NCBI RefSeq assembly: GCF_001703635.1
Contig: NZ_LQZT01000001.1
Location: 136,648-200,647, forward strand
DNA from: Parahoeflea olei
GTDB taxonomy: Bacteria; Pseudomonadota; Alphaproteobacteria; Rhizobiales; Rhizobiaceae
Length of the DNA stretch: 64,000 nt
Reading direction: 5' to 3'
Shown: one piece after another, positions 54,489 through 62,810 of the stretch
Position numbering within the stretch: the stretch's first letter is position 1
Layout: every line of letters begins with the position of its first letter
Notes under the pieces: model-generated
Databases searched by the model: none
What the model saw: only the letters and a program-made list of their open reading frames with translations
Told to the model about the DNA's origin: nothing
Made by a program: the position numbers and the translations under genes

Positions 54489-54502
54489 AGAATATTCATT
54501 CT
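54489..54502. promoter_or_regulatory. GAAT-N4-ATTC box at the dehydrogenase-TRAP operon promoter
   Basis: AGAAT-ATTC-ATTCT, identical in its central 12 bases (GAATATTCATTC) to the rpiR promoter box. It lies about 45 bases upstream of the idonate-dehydrogenase-like start. Confidence 0.6.
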
Positions 54503-54546
54503 ATTGGTTCGAGGTGGCTGGTTGGAGACCGACCGGAGGAGGATTT

Positions 54547-55578
54547 ATGAAGGCGTGCGTAATTCATGCTGCTGGCCAGATGGCGGTGCAGCACTGGCCA
54601 GAGCAGTCATTGGCCAACGACGAAGTCCGGCTGGACTTTGCGTGGGGCGGGATATGCGGGTCCGACCTGCACTACTACCAGCACGGCCGCGTCGCGAACT
54701 CCATCGTGCGCGAACCCATGATCCTCGGCCACGAATTCAGCGGCATCGTCTGCGAGGTCGGTGCTGACGTGACAGGGCTCACGGTCGGTCAGCCTGTGGT
54801 GGTCAATCCGTCGCGCCCCTGCCATGCATGCGACCAGTGCGCAGCAGGGCTTACCCATCTTTGTCGCTCGATGCGCTACCTCGGCAGCGCGGCCCACCAG
54901 CCCCATACCCATGGCGGCTTCTGCGAACGCCCCGTTGTTCTGGCAACCCAATGCCGGCCGCTGCCGAAACACTTCGATCTGGCATTGGCCTCTCTATGCG
55001 AACCATTTGCCGTTGCCCTCCATGCCGTGGCGCTGGCGCAGATTGCGCCCGGCGCGTCGGTTCTGGTCACAGGCGCCGGCACGATCGGCAGCCTCGTGGC
55101 CGTCGCCGCCAAGGCCGCCGGTGCGGGCCGCCTGATCGTCACCGATATCGCCGAACCTGCGCTGGCACGGATTGCCGGCGTGACCGGCGCCGAAACTTTC
55201 CGGGTCGGCAACGCTGAACTGACCGGCGCAGCCGAGGCCGCGATCGGTGAGGTCGATGTCACGCTGGAATGCGCAGGCTCTCCCTTCGCATTGGACATGG
55301 CGATACGCCTGACGCGCCCCCGGGGACGGATTGTCCAGGTCGGATTTCTCCCGCCGGCCGCTCCGCTCTCGCTGGCCGGCCTGCTGACACGCGAGATCAC
55401 TCTGGTCGGCGCCTATCGTTTCCTTGAAGAGTTCGATCTTGCGGTCCAACAGATCACCGACGGCACGGTTGATCTGTCGCCGTTCATCACGGGCCGCTTC
55501 ACCATGGACGAGGCCCACGCCGCATTCGCGGCGGCCGCCGACCGCAGCACGAATGTCAAGGTTCTGCTGAGCTTCTGA
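54547..55578 (+). CDS. idnD: Zinc-dependent L-idonate/L-gulonate 5-dehydrogenase-like protein
   Basis: A 343-residue medium-chain zinc dehydrogenase. It has the catalytic-zinc site GGICGSDLHYYQHG and GHEFSGIVCEVG, the structural-zinc Cys set in RPCHACDQCAAGLTHLC, and the nucleotide motif VLVTGAGTIGSLVAVAAKAAGA. The sequence is of the L-idonate 5-dehydrogenase type. In other bacteria, related enzymes paired with a mannonate-oxidoreductase-type gene oxidise L-gulonate to D-fructuronate, which fits the UxuB-like gene 10 bases downstream. The start at 54547 follows GGAGGAGG. It is the first gene of a rightward operon with TRAP genes. Confidence 0.82.
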   Translation: MKACVIHAAGQMAVQHWPEQSLANDEVRLDFAWGGICGSDLHYYQHGRVANSIVREPMILGHEFSGIVCEVGADVTGLTVGQPVVVNPSRPCHACDQCAAGLTHLCRSMRYLGSAAHQPHTHGGFCERPVVLATQCRPLPKHFDLALASLCEPFAVALHAVALAQIAPGASVLVTGAGTIGSLVAVAAKAAGAGRLIVTDIAEPALARIAGVTGAETFRVGNAELTGAAEAAIGEVDVTLECAGSPFALDMAIRLTRPRGRIVQVGFLPPAAPLSLAGLLTREITLVGAYRFLEEFDLAVQQITDGTVDLSPFITGRFTMDEAHAAFAAAADRSTNVKVLLSF

Positions 55579-55588
55579 GGCTGATGAG

Positions 55589-57028
55589 ATGGATGTGAAC
55601 ACAGGCGCAACGTCGCACAAGAACACGCCGGCGATACTGCATATCGGCCCCGGCGCATTTCACCGCGCGCATCAGGCGCTTTATGCAGATGCGCTGATCA
55701 AGGCTGGCCATTCGCGGGCTGGAATTCGCGCGGTATGCCTGTTTCCCCCGCATCTGGCCGCGGCCCACAGCAGCCAGGGAGGCAGCTATCACGTGTTGCT
55801 GCGCGACGACCACGGCGAGGATCTGCGCCTGGTCGAAAGCATCCATGAGGTGCTCGATGCGGCCGCCGAAGACATGCTCTGCGATCCCGGCCTTCAGCTC
55901 GTCACCATGACGCTGACCGAAAAGGGGTATTGCCATGTGCCGGGCACCCAGCGTCTCGACGACGTGGCGATCGCCCATGATCTGGCAGCACCTGATGCTC
56001 CCCTCACCGCGATCGGCTGGCTGGCCCTGGCGCTCGACCGCCGCCGCCTGGCAGGGCTGCCCGGCATCACGCTTGCCAGTTGCGACAATATCCCCGCCAA
56101 TGGACGCCTGCTTGAAGCGGTGATGACGGAATTCGTCACCCGCACCCGACCCGAGCTGTCGGCATGGATGCGGGAAAACGTGACTTTCCCGGTATCGATG
56201 GTGGATCGCATCGTTCCGCGCGTGGATGCTGAAGCCAGCGCCGCCATTGCGGCGCGCGCCGGGCAAGCCGACGCGCTGGGGGTCGCCGCCGAACCGTTCG
56301 GCCAGTGGGTTCTCGAACGGCGCTTCGCCGGTCCCATTCCGCCGCTGGAAACAGTGGGTGTTCAGATCGTCGAGGACGTTGCGCCCTACGAACGCATGAA
56401 ACACCGGATTCTCAATGGTGCACAGACTGCGATCGCCCATATCGGGGCGCTATCAGGCTTTGAAACCTCGGCGGACGCTGCGGCTGATCCGGTTCTTGCG
56501 CAATGGCTGACCCGCTTTGTCGCCGCCCAGGCGGCCACCCTAGCCTGCCCCGACGGGGAAGACTTGCAAGCCTATGGTCGACTGACGCTCAAGCGGCTCC
56601 GCAATCCCCATATCCGGCACCAGTTGACCCAGATCGGCACCGACAGTTCATTCAAGCTCGGGCAACGTATTGTCGAGGCTGCGGTACACCACCTCGACAA
56701 TCCGGAATATTGCGACCTGTATGCGCTCACCATCGCAGCGTGGATGCGCTACAATACCGGGCGCGATGCCGCCGGCCGGGCAATCCCGATCGAAGATCCG
56801 CTTGCCGCGCGTTTTGCGCAGATCACCGCCGCGGCCGGCGACGACCCACGGTTGCTTGCCGATGGTTTTCTTGCCCTCGATCTTTTCGACGGGCCGATCC
56901 GGCACCATGCCGGGTTCCATGCGCGCCTTGTGGCAATGCTCGGCGCGCTGGCCAGCGAGACACCCCGCACCCTGATCGCCAAACGAGCCGCCGACCTACG
57001 GGAGGACAGCACATGCCCGGTTTCCTGA
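55589..57028 (+). CDS. Mannitol dehydrogenase family oxidoreductase (second UxuB-like, fructuronate reductase type)
   Basis: A 479-residue relative of the UxuB of the uronate operon. It has LHIGPGAFHRAHQALYADALI, MTLTEKGYCHVPG, ASCDNIPANGRLL and the active-site DVAPYERMKHRILNGAQTAIAHIG with catalytic Lys. It probably reduces D-fructuronate or a similar keto-hexonate to D-mannonate, which UxuA encoded elsewhere in the window could use. It is 10 bases after the dehydrogenase gene and overlaps the small TRAP permease gene by 16 bases. Confidence 0.85.
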   Translation: MDVNTGATSHKNTPAILHIGPGAFHRAHQALYADALIKAGHSRAGIRAVCLFPPHLAAAHSSQGGSYHVLLRDDHGEDLRLVESIHEVLDAAAEDMLCDPGLQLVTMTLTEKGYCHVPGTQRLDDVAIAHDLAAPDAPLTAIGWLALALDRRRLAGLPGITLASCDNIPANGRLLEAVMTEFVTRTRPELSAWMRENVTFPVSMVDRIVPRVDAEASAAIAARAGQADALGVAAEPFGQWVLERRFAGPIPPLETVGVQIVEDVAPYERMKHRILNGAQTAIAHIGALSGFETSADAAADPVLAQWLTRFVAAQAATLACPDGEDLQAYGRLTLKRLRNPHIRHQLTQIGTDSSFKLGQRIVEAAVHHLDNPEYCDLYALTIAAWMRYNTGRDAAGRAIPIEDPLAARFAQITAAAGDDPRLLADGFLALDLFDGPIRHHAGFHARLVAMLGALASETPRTLIAKRAADLREDSTCPVS

Positions 57029-57513
57029 AACACCGGTCCATAGAGGAATGGATCGGTCTCTTTTTGATGACCGCCGTTCTCGTCCTCCTGAGCATGCAGG
57101 TGATTGGCCGCTACGCGCTGGGTTGGTCCTTTGCGTGGATCGAAGAGGTCTCGCGTTTCTTCTTTGTCTGGGCGGTCTATTTCGGGTTCGTCGTTGCCGC
57201 GGCCAAAGACCGCCACATCCGGGTATCGGTGCAGATCATGATGCTGCCGCCCCTGGGCCAAAAGGTGATGCTGACGATCGCTGACCTCATCTGGCTGGTC
57301 TTCAACGGTATCGTTGTTTGGTTCGGCTCCATCTACATCGCCGACATGTTCCAGTTTCCGGTGATTTCGCAGACGACCGGCATCAATCTTGTGTGGGTGC
57401 AAATGATCGTACCGCTCGGCTTCTTGCTGATGAGCATACGAGTGATCCAGGTAATGATCCGCCGCTGGACCGATGCCGAAACCACGGTCATCGACACACG
57501 GCTTGACGACTGA
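57013..57513 (+). CDS. dctQ: TRAP transporter small permease, DctQ type (second system)
   Basis: A 166-residue DctQ with four hydrophobic helices and the signatures MQVIGRYALGWSFAWIEEVSRF and WAVYFGFVVAAAKDRHIRV. The ATG has GGAGG 7 bases upstream and lies inside the end of the UxuB-like gene. It forms the permease with the DctM encoded 9 bases downstream. Confidence 0.9.
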   Translation: MPGFLKHRSIEEWIGLFLMTAVLVLLSMQVIGRYALGWSFAWIEEVSRFFFVWAVYFGFVVAAAKDRHIRVSVQIMMLPPLGQKVMLTIADLIWLVFNGIVVWFGSIYIADMFQFPVISQTTGINLVWVQMIVPLGFLLMSIRVIQVMIRRWTDAETTVIDTRLDD

Positions 57514-57522
57514 GGCAGGACC

Positions 57523-58815
57523 ATGAGCGCACCCATTATTCTAACTCTCGCCTTTTTCGTCTTCCTGTTGCTCGGCGTGCCCGTGGCGGTCTCGATTGGC
57601 CTCGCTGCGATCGCCGGCATGATCGCGGCGAACATCCCCCTGTCGTTCGTCGTGCAGGCAGCCTATTCCGCCGTCAACGACTTCCTGATCATCGCCGTGC
57701 CGATGTTCGTTCTTGCGGGCGTCCTGATGGAAAAGGGCGGGCTGACATCCAGGCTGATTGCCTTTTCACGCTCGCTGGTCGGCCCCACGCCCGGGGGTCT
57801 CGCGACGGTGACCATCGTTGCCTGCACCTTCTTTGCCGCGATTTCCGGCTCCGGGCCGGCGACGGCTGCGGCGATCGGCTCGATCATGATCCCGACGATG
57901 ATCAAGGAGGGCTATCACAAGTCCTTTGCCGCCGCGGTCACATCCAATGCAGGTGGTATCGGCGTGGTGATCCCGCCGTCCATTCCGATGATCATCTACG
58001 GCATCACCGCCGAGGTCTCGATTACCGGCCTGTTCGTTGCCGGCGTCATCCCCGGCATCCTGCTCGCCGTTGCCCTGACCGCCACATCGCGCGTCATTTC
58101 GCGGCGCCGGGGCTATGCCATAGCCAATCCCGATGGCCGCAGCGCCAGAACCATTTTCGCCGCCGCATGGGAGGCGCGCTGGGCCATCCTTGCCCCGGTG
58201 ATCATTCTGGGCGGCATCTATACCGGCCTCTTTACCGTGACCGAGGCGTCCGTCGTCGCCGTGCTCTATGCCCTGTTCGTCGGCATCTTCATCTACCGCA
58301 CCCTGACGCTGTCGAATTTCTTCGACAGCATGACCTATGCGGTGCGACTGACGGGTGTCGTCCTGTTCGTGCTCGTCAGCGGCCGGCTGCTGGGCCGGGT
58401 CCTCACCATCTTCCAGGTGCCGCAGAACTTCTCGAACCTGATGATCAACACCTTCGACAATCCGGTGGTGCTGATCCTGTTGATCATCGCCCTGCTGATC
58501 TTTGTCGGCATGTGGATGGAAACGCTGACCCAGCTCATCATCCTGACACCCTTGCTCTTGCCCGTCGCCGTCAACGCCGGCATCGACCCGATCCAGTTCG
58601 GCATCATGTTCGTCATAGCCTGCGAGATCGGTTACTCGACCCCACCGCTTGGCGTGAATCTCTTTGTCGCAAGCGAGATAAGCAACGCGTCGGTCGAAGA
58701 AGTCAGCAAGGCATCCATCCCGCTGATCCTTGCGGAAATTGGCGTGCTTCTGCTCGTCACCTTTGTTCCCCAACTATCGCTGTTTCTCCCGCGATTGCTC
58801 GGGTTCATCTACTAA
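57523..58815 (+). CDS. dctM: TRAP transporter large permease, DctM type (second system)
   Basis: A 430-residue DctM with about 12 hydrophobic helices. Signatures are TFFAAISGSGPATAAAIGSIM, GGIGVVIPPSIPMIIYG, FTVTEASVVAVLYA and CEIGYSTPPLGVNLFVASE. It differs clearly from the uronate-operon DctM. Part of the RpiR-linked operon. Confidence 0.92.
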   Translation: MSAPIILTLAFFVFLLLGVPVAVSIGLAAIAGMIAANIPLSFVVQAAYSAVNDFLIIAVPMFVLAGVLMEKGGLTSRLIAFSRSLVGPTPGGLATVTIVACTFFAAISGSGPATAAAIGSIMIPTMIKEGYHKSFAAAVTSNAGGIGVVIPPSIPMIIYGITAEVSITGLFVAGVIPGILLAVALTATSRVISRRRGYAIANPDGRSARTIFAAAWEARWAILAPVIILGGIYTGLFTVTEASVVAVLYALFVGIFIYRTLTLSNFFDSMTYAVRLTGVVLFVLVSGRLLGRVLTIFQVPQNFSNLMINTFDNPVVLILLIIALLIFVGMWMETLTQLIILTPLLLPVAVNAGIDPIQFGIMFVIACEIGYSTPPLGVNLFVASEISNASVEEVSKASIPLILAEIGVLLLVTFVPQLSLFLPRLLGFIY

Positions 58816-58842
58816 CTGAAGTCAATACAGGAGGAAAATGAC

Positions 58843-59832
58843 ATGTTTAAATCCACTCTAGCCGCGGCCGTCATGGTCCTGGCGGGAAGCCAGTTCGCCC
58901 TTTCCGCCGACTACACCATGCGCCTGTCGCATGGCGACAACGAGAGCAATCCGACCCACCTCACAGCGGTCAAGTTCAAGGAACTCGTCGAGCAATACAC
59001 CGACAACAAGGTCGAGGTTCAGATCTACCCGAACAATTCGCTCGGCGCTGAAACCGAAGTCGCCCAGTCCTTGCGCATGGGGTCGGTGGAAGCCGAAATC
59101 CTCTACACCGGCAACCTGATGCCGCTCGCTCCGTCTGCCGGCGTGCTGATGCTGCCTTATGCCTACAAGAGCACCGAGCAGGCCCACAAGGCAATGGACG
59201 CCTTGCTCGAGCCCTTGAACGAGCGCATCACCCAGGAAGCCGGCGTGCGTGCACTTGGTCTCATGGAAAAGGGTTTCCGTGTTCTGACCACCAACAAGCC
59301 GGTCGAGACGCTGGAAGACCTCAAGGGCCTGAAGATCCGCGTTTCCCCGAACGACATTGCCATCCAGACCTTCAAGAGCTGGGGCATCGAACCCATCCCG
59401 ATGGACTGGGCCGAGGTCTTTCCCGCGTTGCAGCAGCGCGTGATTGACGGGCAGGAGAACCCCTACACGACAGCGATTTCATCGCGCTTTTATGAAGTGC
59501 AGTCCGACATCACCGAAATCCACTACATGATGTGGACCGGGCCGCTGATCGTCAGCGAGCGCGTCTTCCAGTCCTATCCTGACGACATCAAGGAAGCCGT
59601 CGTCAAGGCTGGCCGGGAAGCGGTTGACTACGGCCGCCAGGTTTCGGCCGAGAAGACGGAAGAAGCGATCGCGGAATTGAAGGAACGCGGCGTCAACCTT
59701 CACGGCGCACCGAAGGATGAGGAAAAGTGGCAAGCTGCCGCGCAGGCCCTGTGGCCAAACTTCTACGATCAGATCGGCGGCGCAGAATGGGCCAACCAGG
59801 CGGTCGATATCATCAAGAGTTCCGCAAACTGA
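58843..59832 (+). CDS. dctP: TRAP transporter substrate-binding protein, DctP type (second system)
   Basis: A secreted 329-residue DctP. The signal peptide is MFKSTLAAAVMVLAGSQFAL cut near SA. The family motif is KIRVSPNDIAIQTFKSWGIEPIPMDWAEVFPALQQRVIDGQENP with the carboxylate-binding Arg in KIRVS. The ATG follows AGGAGG by 8 bases. A sugar acid such as L-gulonate or L-idonate is a likely ligand, inferred from the dehydrogenases of the operon. A strong terminator follows. Confidence 0.92.
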   Translation: MFKSTLAAAVMVLAGSQFALSADYTMRLSHGDNESNPTHLTAVKFKELVEQYTDNKVEVQIYPNNSLGAETEVAQSLRMGSVEAEILYTGNLMPLAPSAGVLMLPYAYKSTEQAHKAMDALLEPLNERITQEAGVRALGLMEKGFRVLTTNKPVETLEDLKGLKIRVSPNDIAIQTFKSWGIEPIPMDWAEVFPALQQRVIDGQENPYTTAISSRFYEVQSDITEIHYMMWTGPLIVSERVFQSYPDDIKEAVVKAGREAVDYGRQVSAEKTEEAIAELKERGVNLHGAPKDEEKWQAAAQALWPNFYDQIGGAEWANQAVDIIKSSAN

Positions 59833-59865
59833 GCTTCCCTGTCGGCTAGCCAGCCCACCAACCCT

Positions 59866-59900
59866 CGAGGCCGCACACCTGTGCGGCCTCGTTTGTTTTT
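59866..59900 (+). terminator. Rho-independent terminator of the dehydrogenase-TRAP operon
   Basis: CGAGGCCGCAC and GTGCGGCCTCG form a perfect 11-bp stem with an ACCT loop, followed by TTTGTTTTT. It lies 33 bases after the dctP stop. Confidence 0.9.
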
Positions 59901-59925
59901 GGGTTCTGTATCTCGATGCCGGGCC

Positions 59926-60184
59926 CGACCGGTATTCTTGCGAATTGTCCCTGCAGCTCGAAGAGATCGAACACCGCACACCAAGGTGCGTCGGCCGCAA
60001 TCAAACGCCATCACCGCTGCGCTTCGACCGAACGGTGCTCGACGGCTGGCTCGTCACCTACAACACCAAACGCCCGGACCACGGCCGCAGCATGAAGGGG
60101 CGAATGCCGCTCAAGGCTTTTACGAACGGCCTGAAGAAGAGCGCCACAGCATCACGGATAAAACCGAAAGGAGAGATTAGCTGA
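59926..60184 (+). pseudogene. IS481-family transposase remnant (frameshifted and internally deleted)
   Basis: Pieces of the IS481-type integrase C-terminus occur in order but in different frames: CELSLQLEEIEHRT, then TKVRRPQSN in another frame, then LDGWLVTYNTKRPDHGRSMKGRMP and KAFTNGLKK. The stretch between the second and third pieces is much shorter than in intact transposases. The downstream sequence to about 60320 (ending GGGTCGGACAAAT) may be the element's right end. No left end is seen. Confidence 0.75.
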
Positions 60185-60328
60185 CAAACAGCCAGAAACA
60201 GGCTTCAATGCACCCGTAACGATTGGATGACAAACAACGTCAAGCCGCACGGCCGAATATAATCGGCTACAACGCATGTCTTAGGTAAAAACTGCCACCC
60301 ATGTCTCAGGGTCGGACAAATAGAATTT

Positions 60329-60405
60329 TGGTAGCGGGAGAGGGACTTGAACCCCCGACACGCGGATTATGATTCCGCTGCTCTAACCAGCTGAGCTACC
60401 CCGCC
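60329..60405 (-). tRNA. tRNA-Met (anticodon CAT, elongator type)
   Basis: A 77-base tRNA with encoded CCA. Reading leftward it opens GGCGGGGTAGCTCAGCTGG, has anticodon stem GCGGA/TCCGC around the loop ATCATAA (anticodon CAT), the T arm GGGGGTTCAAGTCCC and acceptor end CCCGCTACCA. The form is that of the alphaproteobacterial elongator tRNA-Met; a lysidine-modified Ile tRNA also has CAT but usually different stems. Its 3' end faces the accessory region. Confidence 0.92.
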
Positions 60406-60753
60406 GCCAGCGGCCGATACGGGATCGGGCCGGACGGGCGGGATATAGTGTGCGGGCCGGTCTGGTGTCAAGCGCACTTTGGGCTTTTCTGACACGCTTG
60501 TGACATGGGACGCCGCGGGCATGGTCCCGGGCGCGGGCCAGGCCCGTGACAGCGCCCCGCGCGGCCCGGCGTCGCGGCTGGTCGCGCGCCGGTTTCGCAC
60601 GCGGCCTGCGCCGCGCTCCCGCCCCGTCTGAGCGCCCGCCTCCGCCTCAGGCCGGCGCGGCGGTTTGCCGCCCGGGCGGGCCTCCGCCTTGCCTTGCCCG
60701 GCGTCAGGGTCTAATCCCCTTGCGACAGCCAGTTTCCAAGGACCATTCGCCCC
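60406..60753. other. Gene-free stretch between tRNA-Met and the Gfo/Idh gene
   Basis: About 350 bases. The left part holds the tRNA promoter. The middle (60520-60720) is very GC-rich and gives only open frames without start signals. The right end is the leader of the rightward oxidoreductase gene; no clear Shine-Dalgarno is seen there. No RNA gene or other element is recognised. Confidence 0.5.
60442..60471 (-). promoter_or_regulatory. Sigma70-type promoter of tRNA-Met
   Basis: Reading leftward, TTGACA (60471-60466) is separated by 18 bases from TATATC (60447-60442), which ends 36 bases before the tRNA. Confidence 0.7.
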
Positions 60754-61719
60754 ATGCCCAGCGCTTCCCTTCCCAAGATCGCCGTCGTCGGATGCGGCTA
60801 CTGGGGAACCAACCATGCCCGCACCTTCGCCGAACTCGGGGCGCTTGCCGCCGTCTCCGACCGCAATCCCGAGCGTGCCGAAGCGCTGGCCGCGCGCCAC
60901 GGCGTGGCGGCGGTCGCGGTCGAGGACGTGCTCGCCGATCCCGAAATCGACGGCGTGGTGCTGGCGCTGCCGCCGCACCACCATGCCGACCAGGCGGTCG
61001 CCGTGCTCGAGGCGGGCAAGCACCTGCTGGTCGAAAAGCCGATCGCGCTGTCGGTCAGCGACGCGCGCCGGGTGGTCGATGCCGCCGAGGGCACGGGCCT
61101 CGTGGCGATCACCGGCCATGTGCTGCGCTTCCACCCCGCCTTCGAGGCGCTTGAGGCGATGGTCGCGAGCGGAGAGCTCGGCGCCGTGCGCTACATCCAT
61201 TCGCACCGGGTCGGGCTCGGCAAGTTCCACGCCGAGAACGATGCGCTGTGGGACATCGCGCCGCATGATTTGTCGCTGATTCTCGCGCTGACCGGCGAGA
61301 CGCCCGTGAAGGTGCGCGGCGAAGGGTCGGCGGTGATGAACCGGCTCTCCGATTTCGCCCATCTGCATCTCGAGTTTCCCGGCGGCATCCGCAGCCATGT
61401 GTTCACCTCCCGGCTCAACCCCTACCGCGAGCGGCGGCTGACGGTGATCGGCTCCAAGGCCATGGCCGTATTCGACGATGTCGCCCCCTGGGACCAGAAG
61501 CTTGCCCTCTACCGCCACAAGCTGTGGGAGACCGAGGATGGCTGGCAGTCGGAAATGGTGGACCCCAACTATGTGCCCCTGCCCGACGGCCTGCCGCTCA
61601 GCCGCGAATGCGCCCATTTCCTCGAGTGCATCGCCCATGGCGCAACCCCGCGCACGCCGGTGGCCGACGGCCTGGCGGTGATCGAGATCCTGTCGCAAGG
61701 CACCGTCCGCCACGATTGA
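60754..61719 (+). CDS. Gfo/Idh/MocA-family oxidoreductase
   Basis: A 321-residue NAD(P)-dependent oxidoreductase. The N-terminal Rossmann motif is IAVVGCGYWGTNHARTFAELG, and the catalytic Lys is in LVEKPIALSVSDA. The C-terminal domain has IHSHRVGLGKFHAENDALWDIAPHDLSL with the usual Asp-x-x-x-His pair. Members of this family with this type of start often act on nucleotide sugars or UDP-sugar acids in surface polysaccharide synthesis, but no such neighbours occur here. Substrate unknown. Confidence 0.85.
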   Translation: MPSASLPKIAVVGCGYWGTNHARTFAELGALAAVSDRNPERAEALAARHGVAAVAVEDVLADPEIDGVVLALPPHHHADQAVAVLEAGKHLLVEKPIALSVSDARRVVDAAEGTGLVAITGHVLRFHPAFEALEAMVASGELGAVRYIHSHRVGLGKFHAENDALWDIAPHDLSLILALTGETPVKVRGEGSAVMNRLSDFAHLHLEFPGGIRSHVFTSRLNPYRERRLTVIGSKAMAVFDDVAPWDQKLALYRHKLWETEDGWQSEMVDPNYVPLPDGLPLSRECAHFLECIAHGATPRTPVADGLAVIEILSQGTVRHD

Positions 61720-61739
61720 GCCGCACGGCCCGGGCCGCC

Positions 61740-62738
61740 TCAGTAGGGCGCGCGGCAGAAGCTGAGCTCGACCGGACCGCTGATCCGGAACACGCCGGCG
61801 ATATCGGTGTCGGGATTGGCCGCGGCAAGCAGCGGATGGGTGGCGAGCTCCTCCGGCCGCTCAAGCCGCTCGAACGCGACCGGATAGCTGAAGACGTAGT
61901 TGCAGATGTCCCGGACCGCCTTGTCGGGATAATCCTGGAAGAACAGCAGCCCGTAATGCATGCCCTCGGTGTAGAACCGCACCAGCTCGCGGCGGGCCAG
62001 GAACCCCTTGCCGGCCAGCGCATTGGGGATCAGCATCGCGCCGACCTGCCGGTTGTCCTGCAGCGCCGAGACGATGCGCGCGGCGATCTGGCCGCTGTCG
62101 AGGCTGATGGTCTGGCCGGTGCCGAACACGTCGATGCTTTCGCGCCATGTCGCCGTGCCGCCCATGTCGGCGAGTTCGCACGGCTTGTCCGGCGGCACGA
62201 AGGCGCAGGCGTCCAGCATCGAGACATAGGTCTGCCGCTCCTCCGGTCCGTCCGACGATGCCGTCTCCTCCACCAGCATGCCGTCAGGATGCTGGCTGAA
62301 GCGGTAGTGACGCGAGATCCATTCGCCGATGTCGATGCCGATCCGCCCGATCTCGGCACCCGCTGCGCCCGCGGGAAACAGCGGCGTCGCCGCCTTCGAG
62401 ACGAACGGGAGCGTGGCCGCGGCGGGCCCCTCGCGGCCGACCCGCTCATCCGGCAGTTCGATCAGGAAACGGAAGAAATCCAGACCCTTGGCGAGATCCA
62501 GATGCTCGATCCGCAGCATTTCCTGGGCGGTCTCCAGGCTTGCGGACAATTCGGCATTGCGCGCCTGCGCCGACCGCGCGGACAGGTAGCTGTTGAAAAG
62601 GCTCAGCAAGCCGATGGCGATGACGAGGGACACCACGAACAGGCTCACCCGGTTGAGCCGGTGGCGCTCCCCCGAGGCTGAAAACAGGATGCCGAGAACC
62701 GAGACGACCGATCCCAGCACGATCAGCAGATAGCTCAT
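61740..62738 (-). CDS. Membrane-anchored protein of unknown function
   Basis: A 332-residue protein with two N-terminal transmembrane helices (about 3-20 and 30-52), a short coiled-coil-like segment (about 55-85, AQARNAELSASLETAQEML) and a large soluble domain of about 240 residues, probably periplasmic or cytoplasmic depending on topology. I do not recognise a family. Four Cys lie in the second half, including one three residues from the C-terminus. It is leftward like mnmA, 72 bases after it, and could be co-transcribed. It converges with the Gfo/Idh gene. Confidence 0.6.
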   Translation of the reverse strand: MSYLLIVLGSVVSVLGILFSASGERHRLNRVSLFVVSLVIAIGLLSLFNSYLSARSAQARNAELSASLETAQEMLRIEHLDLAKGLDFFRFLIELPDERVGREGPAAATLPFVSKAATPLFPAGAAGAEIGRIGIDIGEWISRHYRFSQHPDGMLVEETASSDGPEERQTYVSMLDACAFVPPDKPCELADMGGTATWRESIDVFGTGQTISLDSGQIAARIVSALQDNRQVGAMLIPNALAGKGFLARRELVRFYTEGMHYGLLFFQDYPDKAVRDICNYVFSYPVAFERLERPEELATHPLLAAANPDTDIAGVFRISGPVELSFCRAPY

Positions 62739-62810
62739 CGCCGCACGTCCTCCTCCCCCGATCCGGCGGCAGGTGCGCGGCCGGACTTCCCAACCGCCTC
62801 GGCGCGCCCG

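Noticed and set aside
60329..60348. Second copy of the tRNA-Met 3' end as a left attachment site
   Set aside because: I found no repeat of this sequence elsewhere in the window by eye; an exact search would be needed.
60490..60505. Two TGACA words 11 bases apart next to the tRNA-Met promoter, resembling a PHO box
   Set aside because: Only 10 of 14 positions match the consensus, and the element lies upstream of a tRNA gene and far from the next protein gene.
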